Position numbers and translations under genes: made by a program. Source: an uncultured Bacteroidales bacterium (GTDB lineage: Bacteria; Bacteroidota; Bacteroidia; Bacteroidales; UBA4417). Taken from it: DNA of 61,428 nt. Of this stretch, positions 41,852-50,146 are shown piece by piece. The stretch lies in NCBI GenBank assembly GCA_903879715.1, contig CAIRMR010000052.1, positions 1 to 61,428 on the forward strand, given 5' to 3'. The notes under the pieces were generated by a model that was given only the letters and a program-made list of their open reading frames with translations, ran no database searches and was not told the origin of the DNA. Position 1 is the stretch's first letter. Every line of letters starts with the position of its first letter.

Positions 41852-42304
41852 ATGCCGATAGAAAATATAGACGAAGAAATGCAGAATGACAAAATAGTTG
41901 TTCAGAACAAAGATGTTTTTGCTCATGGCAATATTGTTGTTGCAGGATTTCTTGTTAAAAATCCCTTGTATGATTGTAAGCTGCAACTAATAGGGTTTAC
42001 TGATCATTATCCAACAGAACAAGAAAAAACACAAGTAGTTGGTATGCGGTACCACCAAGTAAACTCTTATCCCTATTATAATATTTATCTAAAAATGGTA
42101 ATTGATTTAAAACAAAATCAGCACAAAAATTTTGTTGAAGTGAACGCCACTGAATCGAGATATAATTATTATTTTTATGAAAATATTGCAGATAAATTTG
42201 CAGGACACTATTCTGATAGAATGTATGCTGTTTGCAAATACAGGGAAGATGGAATTATTAAACATGCATTTTTCAATTTACACGAGATAACACCGGATAT
42301 TTAA
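41852..42304 (+). CDS. MPIE-family protein 2 of 5
   Basis: The 150-residue protein begins MPIENIDEEMQNDKIVV and ends KHAFFNLHEITPDI, nearly the same ends as copy 1, while the middle (MRYHQVNSYPYYNIYLKMVI) differs. This pattern of fixed ends and variable centre runs through the array. It is 17 bp after copy 1 with an AT-rich leader (CATCTATTATGCC) that recurs as TATTATGCC or ATATGCC before other members, so translation is probably initiated in the same way for all. The function is unknown. Confidence 0.75.
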   Translation: MPIENIDEEMQNDKIVVQNKDVFAHGNIVVAGFLVKNPLYDCKLQLIGFTDHYPTEQEKTQVVGMRYHQVNSYPYYNIYLKMVIDLKQNQHKNFVEVNATESRYNYYFYENIADKFAGHYSDRMYAVCKYREDGIIKHAFFNLHEITPDI

Positions 42305-42322
42305 ATTAAAACACTAAATAAT

Positions 42323-42925
42323 ATGCCGATAGAAAATATTGAAGATGTAAACCAAACAAGTGTGGTGGTCTCTGAACAGAATCTTTTTCAGACAACTAAT
42401 GTAATAATTGCAGGGAAGATTAAGGTTAAACATCCATTGATGGATGAAACACTCTTATTGCTGGGATTTGTAATTGAAGATCAATACTTTAATGAAAATA
42501 ATTTCAGAGTTAAAGGTCTGGAGATTAGTTATTTTAGAGAATATTTGAATGGTGGTGAAGTTGAAACACAATACACCTCCTCAAATTCAATTATTTATCC
42601 AAAAATAATTATTGATAAGAAAACAAATCATTGTTCAAGTTATTTTAAAGACCAGCCTCTTGTTTGGAGAGATATTAGTGGGAAAAGAAATAATGATGCT
42701 TATTTAAAAGATGGCAAATATTTTTGGAAGCCTGACGGAGTTGGTGGTGAATGTTGGTATGAAACAACTTACAACTATTACTTGTTCAAGGATGTTTTTG
42801 ATAATTGGCCCGAATGTGCCACTAATAATATATATGCCTTAAGCAAATACAAAGAAAACGGGGTTTTTAAACATTGCATTTTCAATTTTCACGAATTAAC
42901 TTTAGTTGAAGAAAATAAAAACTAG
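42323..42925 (+). CDS. MPIE-family protein 3 of 5
   Basis: The 200-residue version begins MPIENIEDVNQTSVVV. It has the family core VIIAGKIKVKHPLMDETL and LLLGFVIED, an added RVKGLEISYFREYL strand, IIYPKIIIDKKTN, then an extra 40-residue insert (YLKDGKYFWKPDGVGGECW) before NYYLFKDV and the end IYALSKYKENGVFKHCIFNF with HELTL. It is most like copy 4. The insert carries charged and glycine-rich loops, as a changing binding surface might. It is 18 bp after copy 2. Confidence 0.75.
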   Translation: MPIENIEDVNQTSVVVSEQNLFQTTNVIIAGKIKVKHPLMDETLLLLGFVIEDQYFNENNFRVKGLEISYFREYLNGGEVETQYTSSNSIIYPKIIIDKKTNHCSSYFKDQPLVWRDISGKRNNDAYLKDGKYFWKPDGVGGECWYETTYNYYLFKDVFDNWPECATNNIYALSKYKENGVFKHCIFNFHELTLVEENKN

Positions 42926-42931
42926 ATTAGT

Positions 42932-43504
42932 ATGCCGATAGAAAACGTAGAAGACGAATATAAAACAAATGCAGTTGTTAAGCATCAAGATATTTTGCAG
43001 ACAAACAACGTAATTGTCGGGGGAAAAATTAAAGTAAAACATCCTTTGCTTGCTGAAACTCTTTTATTAATAGGGTTTGTGGTTGGTGATAAAAATTTAA
43101 ATTTTGAGGAATTTAGAGTTAAAGGAATGAGTATAAAATATAAAATCGATGAAACATCTTTCGCTTCCCAAAACGATATTATATATACTAAGTTAATTAT
43201 TGATTCTAAAAAACTTCATTTTTCAAATTATTACAAGTCAGATGAAGAGTTTAGATATAGGGATAATGTGAATGTGAATGATTATAAAAAACATTTATTA
43301 AGTGACTCTTCAATTCATTATTTATATGGTGGGAAGTATTCTCGTCTAAACTTCGAATATAAATTTGATTACTATTTATATGAAAAACCTAGTTCTGAAA
43401 TACCAGAATGTGTTTCAAATGAAGTATATGCTGTTTGCAAATACATTAAGGATAATATTTTTAAGTATGCATTGTTTAGTTTTCATGAGCTGATGCCAGA
43501 GTAA
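42932..43504 (+). CDS. MPIE-family protein 4 of 5
   Basis: The 190-residue protein begins MPIENVEDEYKTNAVV, continues VIVGGKIKVKHPLLAETL and LLIGFVVGD, and has FRVKGMSIKYKID, YTKLIIDSKK and a Tyr-rich KFDYYLYEKP before PECVSNEVYAVCKYIKD and the end FKYALFSFHELMPE. The conserved PEC-x-x-N-x-YA-x-x-KY block before the tail is shared with copies 3 and 5. Only 6 bp separate it from copy 3, the tightest spacing in the array and strong evidence for one transcript. Confidence 0.75.
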   Translation: MPIENVEDEYKTNAVVKHQDILQTNNVIVGGKIKVKHPLLAETLLLIGFVVGDKNLNFEEFRVKGMSIKYKIDETSFASQNDIIYTKLIIDSKKLHFSNYYKSDEEFRYRDNVNVNDYKKHLLSDSSIHYLYGGKYSRLNFEYKFDYYLYEKPSSEIPECVSNEVYAVCKYIKDNIFKYALFSFHELMPE

Positions 43505-43525
43505 AGAACCAAAAATAAAAATATT

Positions 43526-44089
43526 ATGCCAATAGAAAATACAGAGGAAGCCCTTGCCCCGATTGAAAAAGGGATTGAAACGAACAGGACGGTTATGGCT
43601 GGATTGGCTGTGCGACATGCGTTAATTCCTTATCGGTTTATTATTGAAGGGTTTGTGATAGAGGATAAGTATTTTAATCCAAATGATTTTCGGGTAAGAG
43701 GATTTAAAATTGAATATAAAAATGAAGCTGGCATTTATGAATCCGTAAATAATAAAATTTATGAGAAAGTAATTTGTGATGGGAAAAACAACAGTATTTG
43801 TTATTATTTAGGTGATGCTCAGATTGAAATGAGATCGTCATCCAGTAGTTTAATTTATCAGTATGAGGGGGCATTAAAATATCATTATTACAATTCTGGC
43901 AATGGCAGAAGTGCATTGAGTAAAGATTATTTAAAATCACTGAAATATAATTTTTATCTTTTTGAAACAACTGATACAGAAACACCTACGTGTGTTACAA
44001 ATGAGATCTACGTTTTATGTAAATATTGGGAGGAAGGTAAATTTAAATATATGATTTTCAATCTGCATGAAATCAAGCCAGATATTTAA
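43526..44089 (+). CDS. MPIE-family protein 5 of 5
   Basis: The most divergent copy (187 residues) begins MPIENTEEALAPIEKGIETN, then VMAGLAVRHALIPYRFIIEG and FVIEDKYFNPNDFRVRGFKI, with Ser-rich MRSSSSSLIYQYEGALKYHY in the centre, and ends PTCVTNEIYVLCKYWEEG followed by FKYMIFNLHEIKPDI. The first seven and last fifteen residues still match the other copies. It converges with the coiled-coil nuclease gene (22-bp gap), so the array ends here. The function is unknown. Confidence 0.75.
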   Translation: MPIENTEEALAPIEKGIETNRTVMAGLAVRHALIPYRFIIEGFVIEDKYFNPNDFRVRGFKIEYKNEAGIYESVNNKIYEKVICDGKNNSICYYLGDAQIEMRSSSSSLIYQYEGALKYHYYNSGNGRSALSKDYLKSLKYNFYLFETTDTETPTCVTNEIYVLCKYWEEGKFKYMIFNLHEIKPDI

Positions 44090-44111
44090 TGCAAAAAAAA
44101 GGTAGTCGTTT

Positions 44112-46580
44112 TTACTGTGAAACAATCCTGTATGCCCATCCTAGAAGGGCAACAGCTTCATCGAATTTTTCTTTGTAACCGGCAAGATCTTTCAGATCAG
44201 CAAAATCCTGGAGAATCATGTCGCTCCAACCGATCTCTTTAGTAACCATCTTACCATCATACTTTTTATACATCCCGATAGCTTCATCTTTACTACCGCT
44301 CACCAAGAGATAGTGGGCATAATTGCCGGCGGTGGTTAAATCAGTCTCTATCAAATAGGAAGGAATAAGCTTTGAGATGTGATCACAAAGCTGTAAGTCG
44401 CCTTTTTTCAATGGATACCACAAACCAGCCCTAAAGGAAGTAATGTGACCTAAGCCTAAAAATTTTATATCAAATAATTGGATAGCTTGTATCCGATGGA
44501 TATAAAAATGACGTTGTGCTTCTCTCAACATACAGAATGAAGTTATCATTGAACCTTTGTTCTCGTAATAGTTTGCCCACATGTAGTCCCCAAAATGTTC
44601 TTTTGAATCGCCTTCATAACTATTCATTGCAATATTCCTGAATGTAATATCGGCCTTGCCATCCTCATATTCCATGCGAACAGGATTGCAATTATAAATT
44701 GCTTCCTTTACAAGTTCATACAACTTATCATTATTTTCGGAGCCCGGATTGTTATAGAGCGGATATTTATAAGGTGAATCAAGACCTTCGATATCGATAA
44801 TAATTTCAAATGGGACAAATGCAGACTTCTCCTCAACCAGGTTAAAGCCTGCAATCCCTTTTTTGAATTTTTGTACTTCTTGATTATGGTTTTCGAGTAT
44901 TAGCTGATCTTCATAGGGATGTTGGGTAATCTTTATGTATCTATTCGCTATACTGTTTAATTTTCCTTCAATGATAGAATAATCTATTTCCGGGAGAATA
45001 TCTTCGGATGGGGGAATACCAGAGAAAGGTGATTCATCTATGATAGCTGGGTCCAAATCAACGATTGTATCTAAATTGAGGTATTTTTCACGATACATGT
45101 CAATCGCGTATTCCTGGGCTTGCTCATAGGTCCAGCGAGGTACAAATTCAGGCTTGAAATCCAAGAGCAAAGAATCAAAGGAAGACTCCGTGGTGATTAT
45201 TTTCAATACAAGGCTTATGTATTTTAGGCAATCTTCCGTTTTTGAGTTTACCTGTTCCTCGCTGAACCGAATAACAACCCATCCCTGGCTATTAAAATAG
45301 AGGTTACGAAGGTAATCGGATGATCCGATGTAATGAAGGGGCTTACGCGAAACAATATCATAGGGTTCATCAATTTCAATATCAATACACAGATTGTGTT
45401 TCGGCCAAAAAAGTGCAAGATCAGGCCTGTAGCTGTAATCCCTATTCCGAATGCTGAGGGCTATATTTGTCAATATTTCGATATCCGGAGCATGTTCCTT
45501 AATTGAATTGACGGCCTTCATTAAAATGGGTTCAGTGACCCCTGTAGTTGTATTTGATTTTGCTTTATGCCATTTAAGAACAGGGGTGTTGAATTTGGGA
45601 TAGAAAACATCCGGAAAATCAGAACTATCCAGTTTATTGAATTGCCTTAAATTGAAAAGAAATAGGCCGATATAGTCGAAACCATTTTCGCCGGTTTCAA
45701 AGCTTTTTGAAGAACGCTTGCCGATATTCCTGCCAATATGTTCAACAATTACATCATCAACTTTTTGCAGTGTTTTGGGCGAGAGTTCTTCCTTATGAGA
45801 TATCACTGGAGGAACAGTTTCGCTCCGGAGCAAATCTATGTCAGACTGAAGAGCGCTTATTTTTTCATTACCTGAATCAATATTCTTTCTTAAAGTTTCG
45901 ATTATATTGTCCTTGGTCTTGGAATTAACTGCTTCAGCCTGGAGTTGACTAACCCGCTCTTTGAGATTACGAATCATTTCCGATTGATTTGATTCGCTTT
46001 CTTTATAGGGTATCAATTGTTCATTCAGATTACTTATTTCATCTTTCTGTGCTATGTATTTTGACTCAATCTTTTTCAACTCAGAAATAATTTCTGATTG
46101 CTTTGATTCGTTTGCTTTAATTAATGCCAACTGTTCATGTAGGTTGCTAATTTCGTTTACCTGACCGGTGAATTTTAGCTCACTATCATTCAGTCGAGAT
46201 TCAACGGAAAGAATCTGACCCTGTAAAGTTTTTAAATTTTCTTTTAATTTCTCCTTTTCAATAGTAAGTGTTTGATTCGCATGTAAATCCTCATCCTTTT
46301 TCGCTTTAAGTGAAATCAAATTTGAGTGGGCTACAGTTGTTTCCGTTTTCAGAGCTGCATTTTCAGTTTTCAGAACTTCAAGTTCATTTATTGCCGCCAG
46401 GAGCAATTCTTCTTTATTATGTAATTGTTCATTAAGTAATTTGTTATGTTTTTCAGAGTCAATATTAATGTGCTTTAATAAGCTATTTGAGGATTCAAGT
46501 TTTTGATTATCTGATAATAGTTTAGGAATATCAATACCCAAAAGGTATTTTAATAATTTATAAATTAGTGTTTTAATCAT
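44112..46580 (-). CDS. Coiled-coil PD-(D/E)XK-like nuclease with WYL-like segment
   Basis: The 822-residue protein starts with a short hydrophobic helix (MIKTLIYKLLKYLLGIDIPK), then a coiled coil from about 20 to 255 (for example NEISNLHEQLALIKANESKQ, repeated as DEISNLNEQLIPYKESESNQ). Residues about 375-465 form a nuclease-like core: YRPDLALFWPKHNLCIDIEI (D387, ExD about 402-404), then DYLRNLYFNSQGWVVIRFSE. Residues about 640-715 (IYNCNPVRMEYEDGKADITF; LREAQRHFYIHRIQAIQLFD) resemble a WYL domain, and TPR-like helices end the protein. A ligand-controlled nuclease is the natural reading. It is convergent with the MPIE array. Confidence 0.75.
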   Translation of the reverse strand: MIKTLIYKLLKYLLGIDIPKLLSDNQKLESSNSLLKHINIDSEKHNKLLNEQLHNKEELLLAAINELEVLKTENAALKTETTVAHSNLISLKAKKDEDLHANQTLTIEKEKLKENLKTLQGQILSVESRLNDSELKFTGQVNEISNLHEQLALIKANESKQSEIISELKKIESKYIAQKDEISNLNEQLIPYKESESNQSEMIRNLKERVSQLQAEAVNSKTKDNIIETLRKNIDSGNEKISALQSDIDLLRSETVPPVISHKEELSPKTLQKVDDVIVEHIGRNIGKRSSKSFETGENGFDYIGLFLFNLRQFNKLDSSDFPDVFYPKFNTPVLKWHKAKSNTTTGVTEPILMKAVNSIKEHAPDIEILTNIALSIRNRDYSYRPDLALFWPKHNLCIDIEIDEPYDIVSRKPLHYIGSSDYLRNLYFNSQGWVVIRFSEEQVNSKTEDCLKYISLVLKIITTESSFDSLLLDFKPEFVPRWTYEQAQEYAIDMYREKYLNLDTIVDLDPAIIDESPFSGIPPSEDILPEIDYSIIEGKLNSIANRYIKITQHPYEDQLILENHNQEVQKFKKGIAGFNLVEEKSAFVPFEIIIDIEGLDSPYKYPLYNNPGSENNDKLYELVKEAIYNCNPVRMEYEDGKADITFRNIAMNSYEGDSKEHFGDYMWANYYENKGSMITSFCMLREAQRHFYIHRIQAIQLFDIKFLGLGHITSFRAGLWYPLKKGDLQLCDHISKLIPSYLIETDLTTAGNYAHYLLVSGSKDEAIGMYKKYDGKMVTKEIGWSDMILQDFADLKDLAGYKEKFDEAVALLGWAYRIVSQ

Positions 46581-46630
46581 AAAAGTGGAGCTTTAGATTT
46601 AACTGTTAGTACTTAAGAGGAAGCAAATAA

Positions 46631-46966
46631 TCAAACACCCTTTTCTAAATTTTTCCTAACTGTATTGCCGCTAAAAGAGTATCTCTGATCACCAAGATCG
46701 GTTTCATCACAGAACTCCTGAAAGGTGTCGAACATATCGATAAAAGGAATTAAACTAGGATCGCCTATTTGACGGACCTGCCAATCGATATTTTTTGTTA
46801 CAATACCAAAATTTCGATAAACCCAGATATCAGAAATAAAGAAATCGTCAATATGGTTTATGCACCAATCAACATATAGAGGATCAAAAATATAAACGAC
46901 TCCGAGATCATAGCCTTTGTACATGCCGAAATCAAGTTTTGTGTCTTTATCGTATGAATTTTTCAT
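46631..46966 (-). CDS. Small ExoX C-terminal-like protein
   Basis: I start at the ATG of 46966 because the longer frame would overlap the gene upstream (stop 46989). The 111-residue product reads MKNSYDKDTKLDFGMYKGYD, then LGVVYIFDPLYVDWCINHID, a pattern like the C-terminal domain of exodeoxyribonuclease X-type proteins (FGKYKGx-L-x-V-x-x-x-DPxYLxW). The exonuclease domain itself is absent. Such stand-alone domains probably bind nucleic acid. It ends 50 bp before the coiled-coil nuclease start and may share its transcript. Confidence 0.6.
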   Translation of the reverse strand: MKNSYDKDTKLDFGMYKGYDLGVVYIFDPLYVDWCINHIDDFFISDIWVYRNFGIVTKNIDWQVRQIGDPSLIPFIDMFDTFQEFCDETDLGDQRYSFSGNTVRKNLEKGV

Positions 46967-46988
46967 TTTGATAGTATTATGTATATGA

Positions 46989-47573
46989 TTAGTTATCATG
47001 AAAATCTTCATTAAATTCAGAAAAAACATTTCGTCCCAAAAAGACTTTCCATGGTAAATTTCTGAAAAGCGGGAAGCTATCAACTATAGTATTATTAGAC
47101 CTATCTATTATTTCAAATTTAGTGATTATTACTTGTTGCTCAATGACTTTATTTGGAAAAACTATCTTAAAAGTTGGTAAGTCGATGTCAACCAGATGAA
47201 AGTTTTCATTCATTTGTAAACTAGTAATCTTTGGCTCACTTGAACTTAAATGTGTCATTAAATCCTGTGAATGATAGGTATTTATATAGCCTTTATAACA
47301 AGAACAAATCAAGCCTAAAAAATGAGGAAAATCTGAGCCAGATTTATAATTTGCTCTAAATAAAGTATTTGAATAAAAATCATAAATCAAATGAAATTCA
47401 GTGCCCGTTTGAATTTTAAAAATAAAACCAGTGTGGATTAAAAGTAAATCTGATTCATCATCTAAAATGAACTGCAAAGCATGTTTTGATTGGTTTATTG
47501 CTTCAAGGTTTTTCTCAGGATCTTCGCTATAAAGAAGGTAGAGGATGTCGAGGAATTTAGTTTCTGATTCCAT
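46989..47573 (-). CDS. Uncharacterised 194-residue protein
   Basis: The product starts MESETKFLDILYLLYSEDPE. Features are a central FLGLICSCYKGYINTYHSQD with two Cys, and a C-terminal LVDIDLPTFKIVFPNKVIEQ and LFRNLPWKVFLGRNVFSEF. It is soluble and mixed alpha/beta. It lies 23 bp downstream of the UvrD-exonuclease gene on the same strand and 22 bp before the ExoX-like gene, so the run 50062-44112 may be one operon. No family is recognised. Confidence 0.5.
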   Translation of the reverse strand: MESETKFLDILYLLYSEDPEKNLEAINQSKHALQFILDDESDLLLIHTGFIFKIQTGTEFHLIYDFYSNTLFRANYKSGSDFPHFLGLICSCYKGYINTYHSQDLMTHLSSSEPKITSLQMNENFHLVDIDLPTFKIVFPNKVIEQQVIITKFEIIDRSNNTIVDSFPLFRNLPWKVFLGRNVFSEFNEDFHDN

Positions 47574-47596
47574 AATAATTAAAGTATGGGGTGAGA

Positions 47597-50062
47597 CTAG
47601 CTTGGACTATTAGTAAAATGATGAAGGATGGAATCGAGGAAATAGGATCTTGATCTTGGGAATGCTTTTCCCCACTGATTAACGGAAATAGTATGGCTGG
47701 TGAGAATGAGGCGTTTTTTTGACCGGGTTAATCCAACATAGATCAGCCTTGCGTCTTCTGTAATTGCCTCTGCTGTTTTGCTGTAATAGTGGGGATATAT
47801 ATCATTGACACATTCGGGAATGATGACATTATCGAATTCGAGGCCTTTTGCTTTGTGAATGGTGGAGATGACTACTTTATCATTATCGGTGATCAGATCG
47901 GATTCCTTGCAGGTTTTATAATGGGGCAAATCCTTTTGCAAGAGTGTTTTCAATAGCTTGGAACCACACTTATTATCCATGTTAACGAGAAGCTTTTCAA
48001 TTTGATTGATTGAGCCTTGTTCTATTTCATAGTTTACAGTAAGATTGGAATGACTAAGAAACAGATCAATTACAGCACGAAAAGTAGTTTCAAGGTTAAA
48101 AGTAGCCTGGATTTTTAACCAAAGGCTAAGAAGGTTGGACCTGAATCTGAGTAAAATTCTTTCATGTTCCTCAGCAAAAAGGAGCTGTGCTTTAAAAAGA
48201 TTCTCAATGCGAGGAAGCAGGAACTGGATTAAATTGGCAGTGGCTTTCACGTCGTCGAGAGCATTATGAGAATTGACGCCTTCGATTTTAAAAGTCTCGA
48301 TAAGGTACTCCAATTTATAAGAATTTTGTTTGGGGAATAGACGACGGGTTATTTCCAACGTATCAAAGTTGACTGCCGAATATTGACTGCTGGTTTCGAT
48401 TCCCTGGCGGTTATTATTTGATTTTAAAATTTCCAAGTCGTAATTGAGATTGTGAGCGATTAAAGGATTACCGTTAACGAAATTTTTAAACCTGGTAAGC
48501 GCTTCTTCAGAAGGAATAGCGTGCAAATCAAGATATTCATTCGTGATGTGGTGAACATGCTCAGTTTCGGCCAGGCTTTTATCGGTTTGGATGTAAACCT
48601 CAAACGTTTCACCAATTACTCCCTGGATGATTTCCACGGCTGCAATCTGAATAATATCATCAGTTTCGGTATTGAGCCCTGTGGTTTCGGTATCGAAGAC
48701 GACAACGCGGTCGTTTTTGTAATGATGCAGAAATTCCTCGAAGACAAAAATACCGGATGCGCTGGAATTTAAAAAATCGGATGGAAGGAAACCATGCTCT
48801 AAAATTAAGTTTACAAAATGACGGGATTCTTTGAGCGATTGTGTTTTGCCAAATATATTGAAAAGCCTAAACCATGAAACGCGATCGAATGGATTTGAAA
48901 TGCAGCTAAGGAAAGCTAAAATGTCTTTTGTAAGTTTGCGGCTGAACAAATCAAAGCCTGAGATGCAAAAGTGTTCGATATTGGATTCAGATAGCTTATT
49001 GCTAACTATTTCGGCGGTTTTGTTGGTACGGATAAGAATTGCGGTTTGCTTGCCCTGCTCTTTTATATATGCAGATACAAGATTTGCTGTTATGAAAGCT
49101 GCTTCATCATAGGTGGTACCCGGTACCTGATAAATTGAGAGGTCGCCGGGCTGGGGAAGGGTTACTGTTTTTGAAAACGGATCTCTTTTCCATGAAGGAG
49201 AAAGGTGGCGTTTGGCATAATCGACAAATATTTTTATAAGGTAGGAAGGAGACCTGAAATTTTCCTGAATATCGTTGTGTACTTTGCATGTTTTTTCGAG
49301 TGCAGGAAGGCGATCGAGACTGGCTCCGGTAAAGGAAAAAATAGATTGTTCGTAATCCCCAAAATAGACAATATGTGCGTTTTCGGTTGCAATGAGTTTA
49401 AGTATTTCCCACTGTATGGGGTTGATATCCTGTGCTTCATCGACCTGTATCCATGAATATTTAGTGAGTTCGTATTCTACTGTAGAATTGAGGAGATTAT
49501 AGTACGTGAGCGTTAAAAGATCATCAAAGTCGAGTAAGGAGGATTCTTCTTTGAGTTGTTCGTATTTGATGCAAACATTTTTTGCCAGTTCATTTTCGGG
49601 AGTTAAATCTTTAGGTGGCATGAGCAGATCATCCGGAAAATCGAGAGAAGTCTGTTTGATATATGTATTTAGTTTTAGTAGTTCATACGGTTTCAATTCA
49701 GCAAGTGGGTCTTCAAGAGAGATTGCTTCCTGAAGGAGCAAATTGGAATCCTCATCATCAAGGACTGAAGTGAACTGAGATAGTAATTTGTTGCGAAACA
49801 AAAAGTTAGAGCAAAAATTATGGATATTGCCAATAAATAATCCCTTGGTGGAGTGTTTGACTTCAATTCGCTCTTTCATTGCCTTTGCTGCACGATTGGT
49901 GAAGGTAAGGCAAATGATTTCTTCGGGAGGTACATGGTTGTTGAGAGCCAGATCGACGCGATGTGAAAGGAGTTCTGTTTTACCGGTGCCGGGAGGGGCT
50001 AATACAAGATGCTGGCCTTCGGAGAGGTTGATGATTTTTTGTTGTTCGGGGGTGATGGTCAT
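47597..50062 (-). CDS. UvrD-family helicase with inserted DnaQ-like exonuclease
   Basis: The 821-residue protein has SF1A helicase motifs: TPEQQKIINL (Q motif), LAPPGTGKTELL (21-32), LTFTNRAAKAM (52-62), WIQVDEAQD (204-212), and C-terminal STIHKAKGLEFDNVIIPE and LIYVGLTRSKKRLIL. Between residues about 452 and 618 sits a complete DEDDh exonuclease: VVVFDTETTGL (D457, E459), IAHNLNYDLEIL (D542) and SHNALDDVKATA (H599, D604). The insertion falls within the second helicase half, so unwinding and 3'-5' digestion are physically joined. Such an enzyme suits repair or destruction of invading DNA. All motifs look intact. Confidence 0.9.
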   Translation of the reverse strand: MTITPEQQKIINLSEGQHLVLAPPGTGKTELLSHRVDLALNNHVPPEEIICLTFTNRAAKAMKERIEVKHSTKGLFIGNIHNFCSNFLFRNKLLSQFTSVLDDEDSNLLLQEAISLEDPLAELKPYELLKLNTYIKQTSLDFPDDLLMPPKDLTPENELAKNVCIKYEQLKEESSLLDFDDLLTLTYYNLLNSTVEYELTKYSWIQVDEAQDINPIQWEILKLIATENAHIVYFGDYEQSIFSFTGASLDRLPALEKTCKVHNDIQENFRSPSYLIKIFVDYAKRHLSPSWKRDPFSKTVTLPQPGDLSIYQVPGTTYDEAAFITANLVSAYIKEQGKQTAILIRTNKTAEIVSNKLSESNIEHFCISGFDLFSRKLTKDILAFLSCISNPFDRVSWFRLFNIFGKTQSLKESRHFVNLILEHGFLPSDFLNSSASGIFVFEEFLHHYKNDRVVVFDTETTGLNTETDDIIQIAAVEIIQGVIGETFEVYIQTDKSLAETEHVHHITNEYLDLHAIPSEEALTRFKNFVNGNPLIAHNLNYDLEILKSNNNRQGIETSSQYSAVNFDTLEITRRLFPKQNSYKLEYLIETFKIEGVNSHNALDDVKATANLIQFLLPRIENLFKAQLLFAEEHERILLRFRSNLLSLWLKIQATFNLETTFRAVIDLFLSHSNLTVNYEIEQGSINQIEKLLVNMDNKCGSKLLKTLLQKDLPHYKTCKESDLITDNDKVVISTIHKAKGLEFDNVIIPECVNDIYPHYYSKTAEAITEDARLIYVGLTRSKKRLILTSHTISVNQWGKAFPRSRSYFLDSILHHFTNSPS

Positions 50063-50146
50063 TTTGATAGAATTAGAAACTCGTAAGCATTTTGATAACT
50101 AGCTATATCTTAGTGAGAAGAACTAATTAATAGTTTTCCAAACTGA

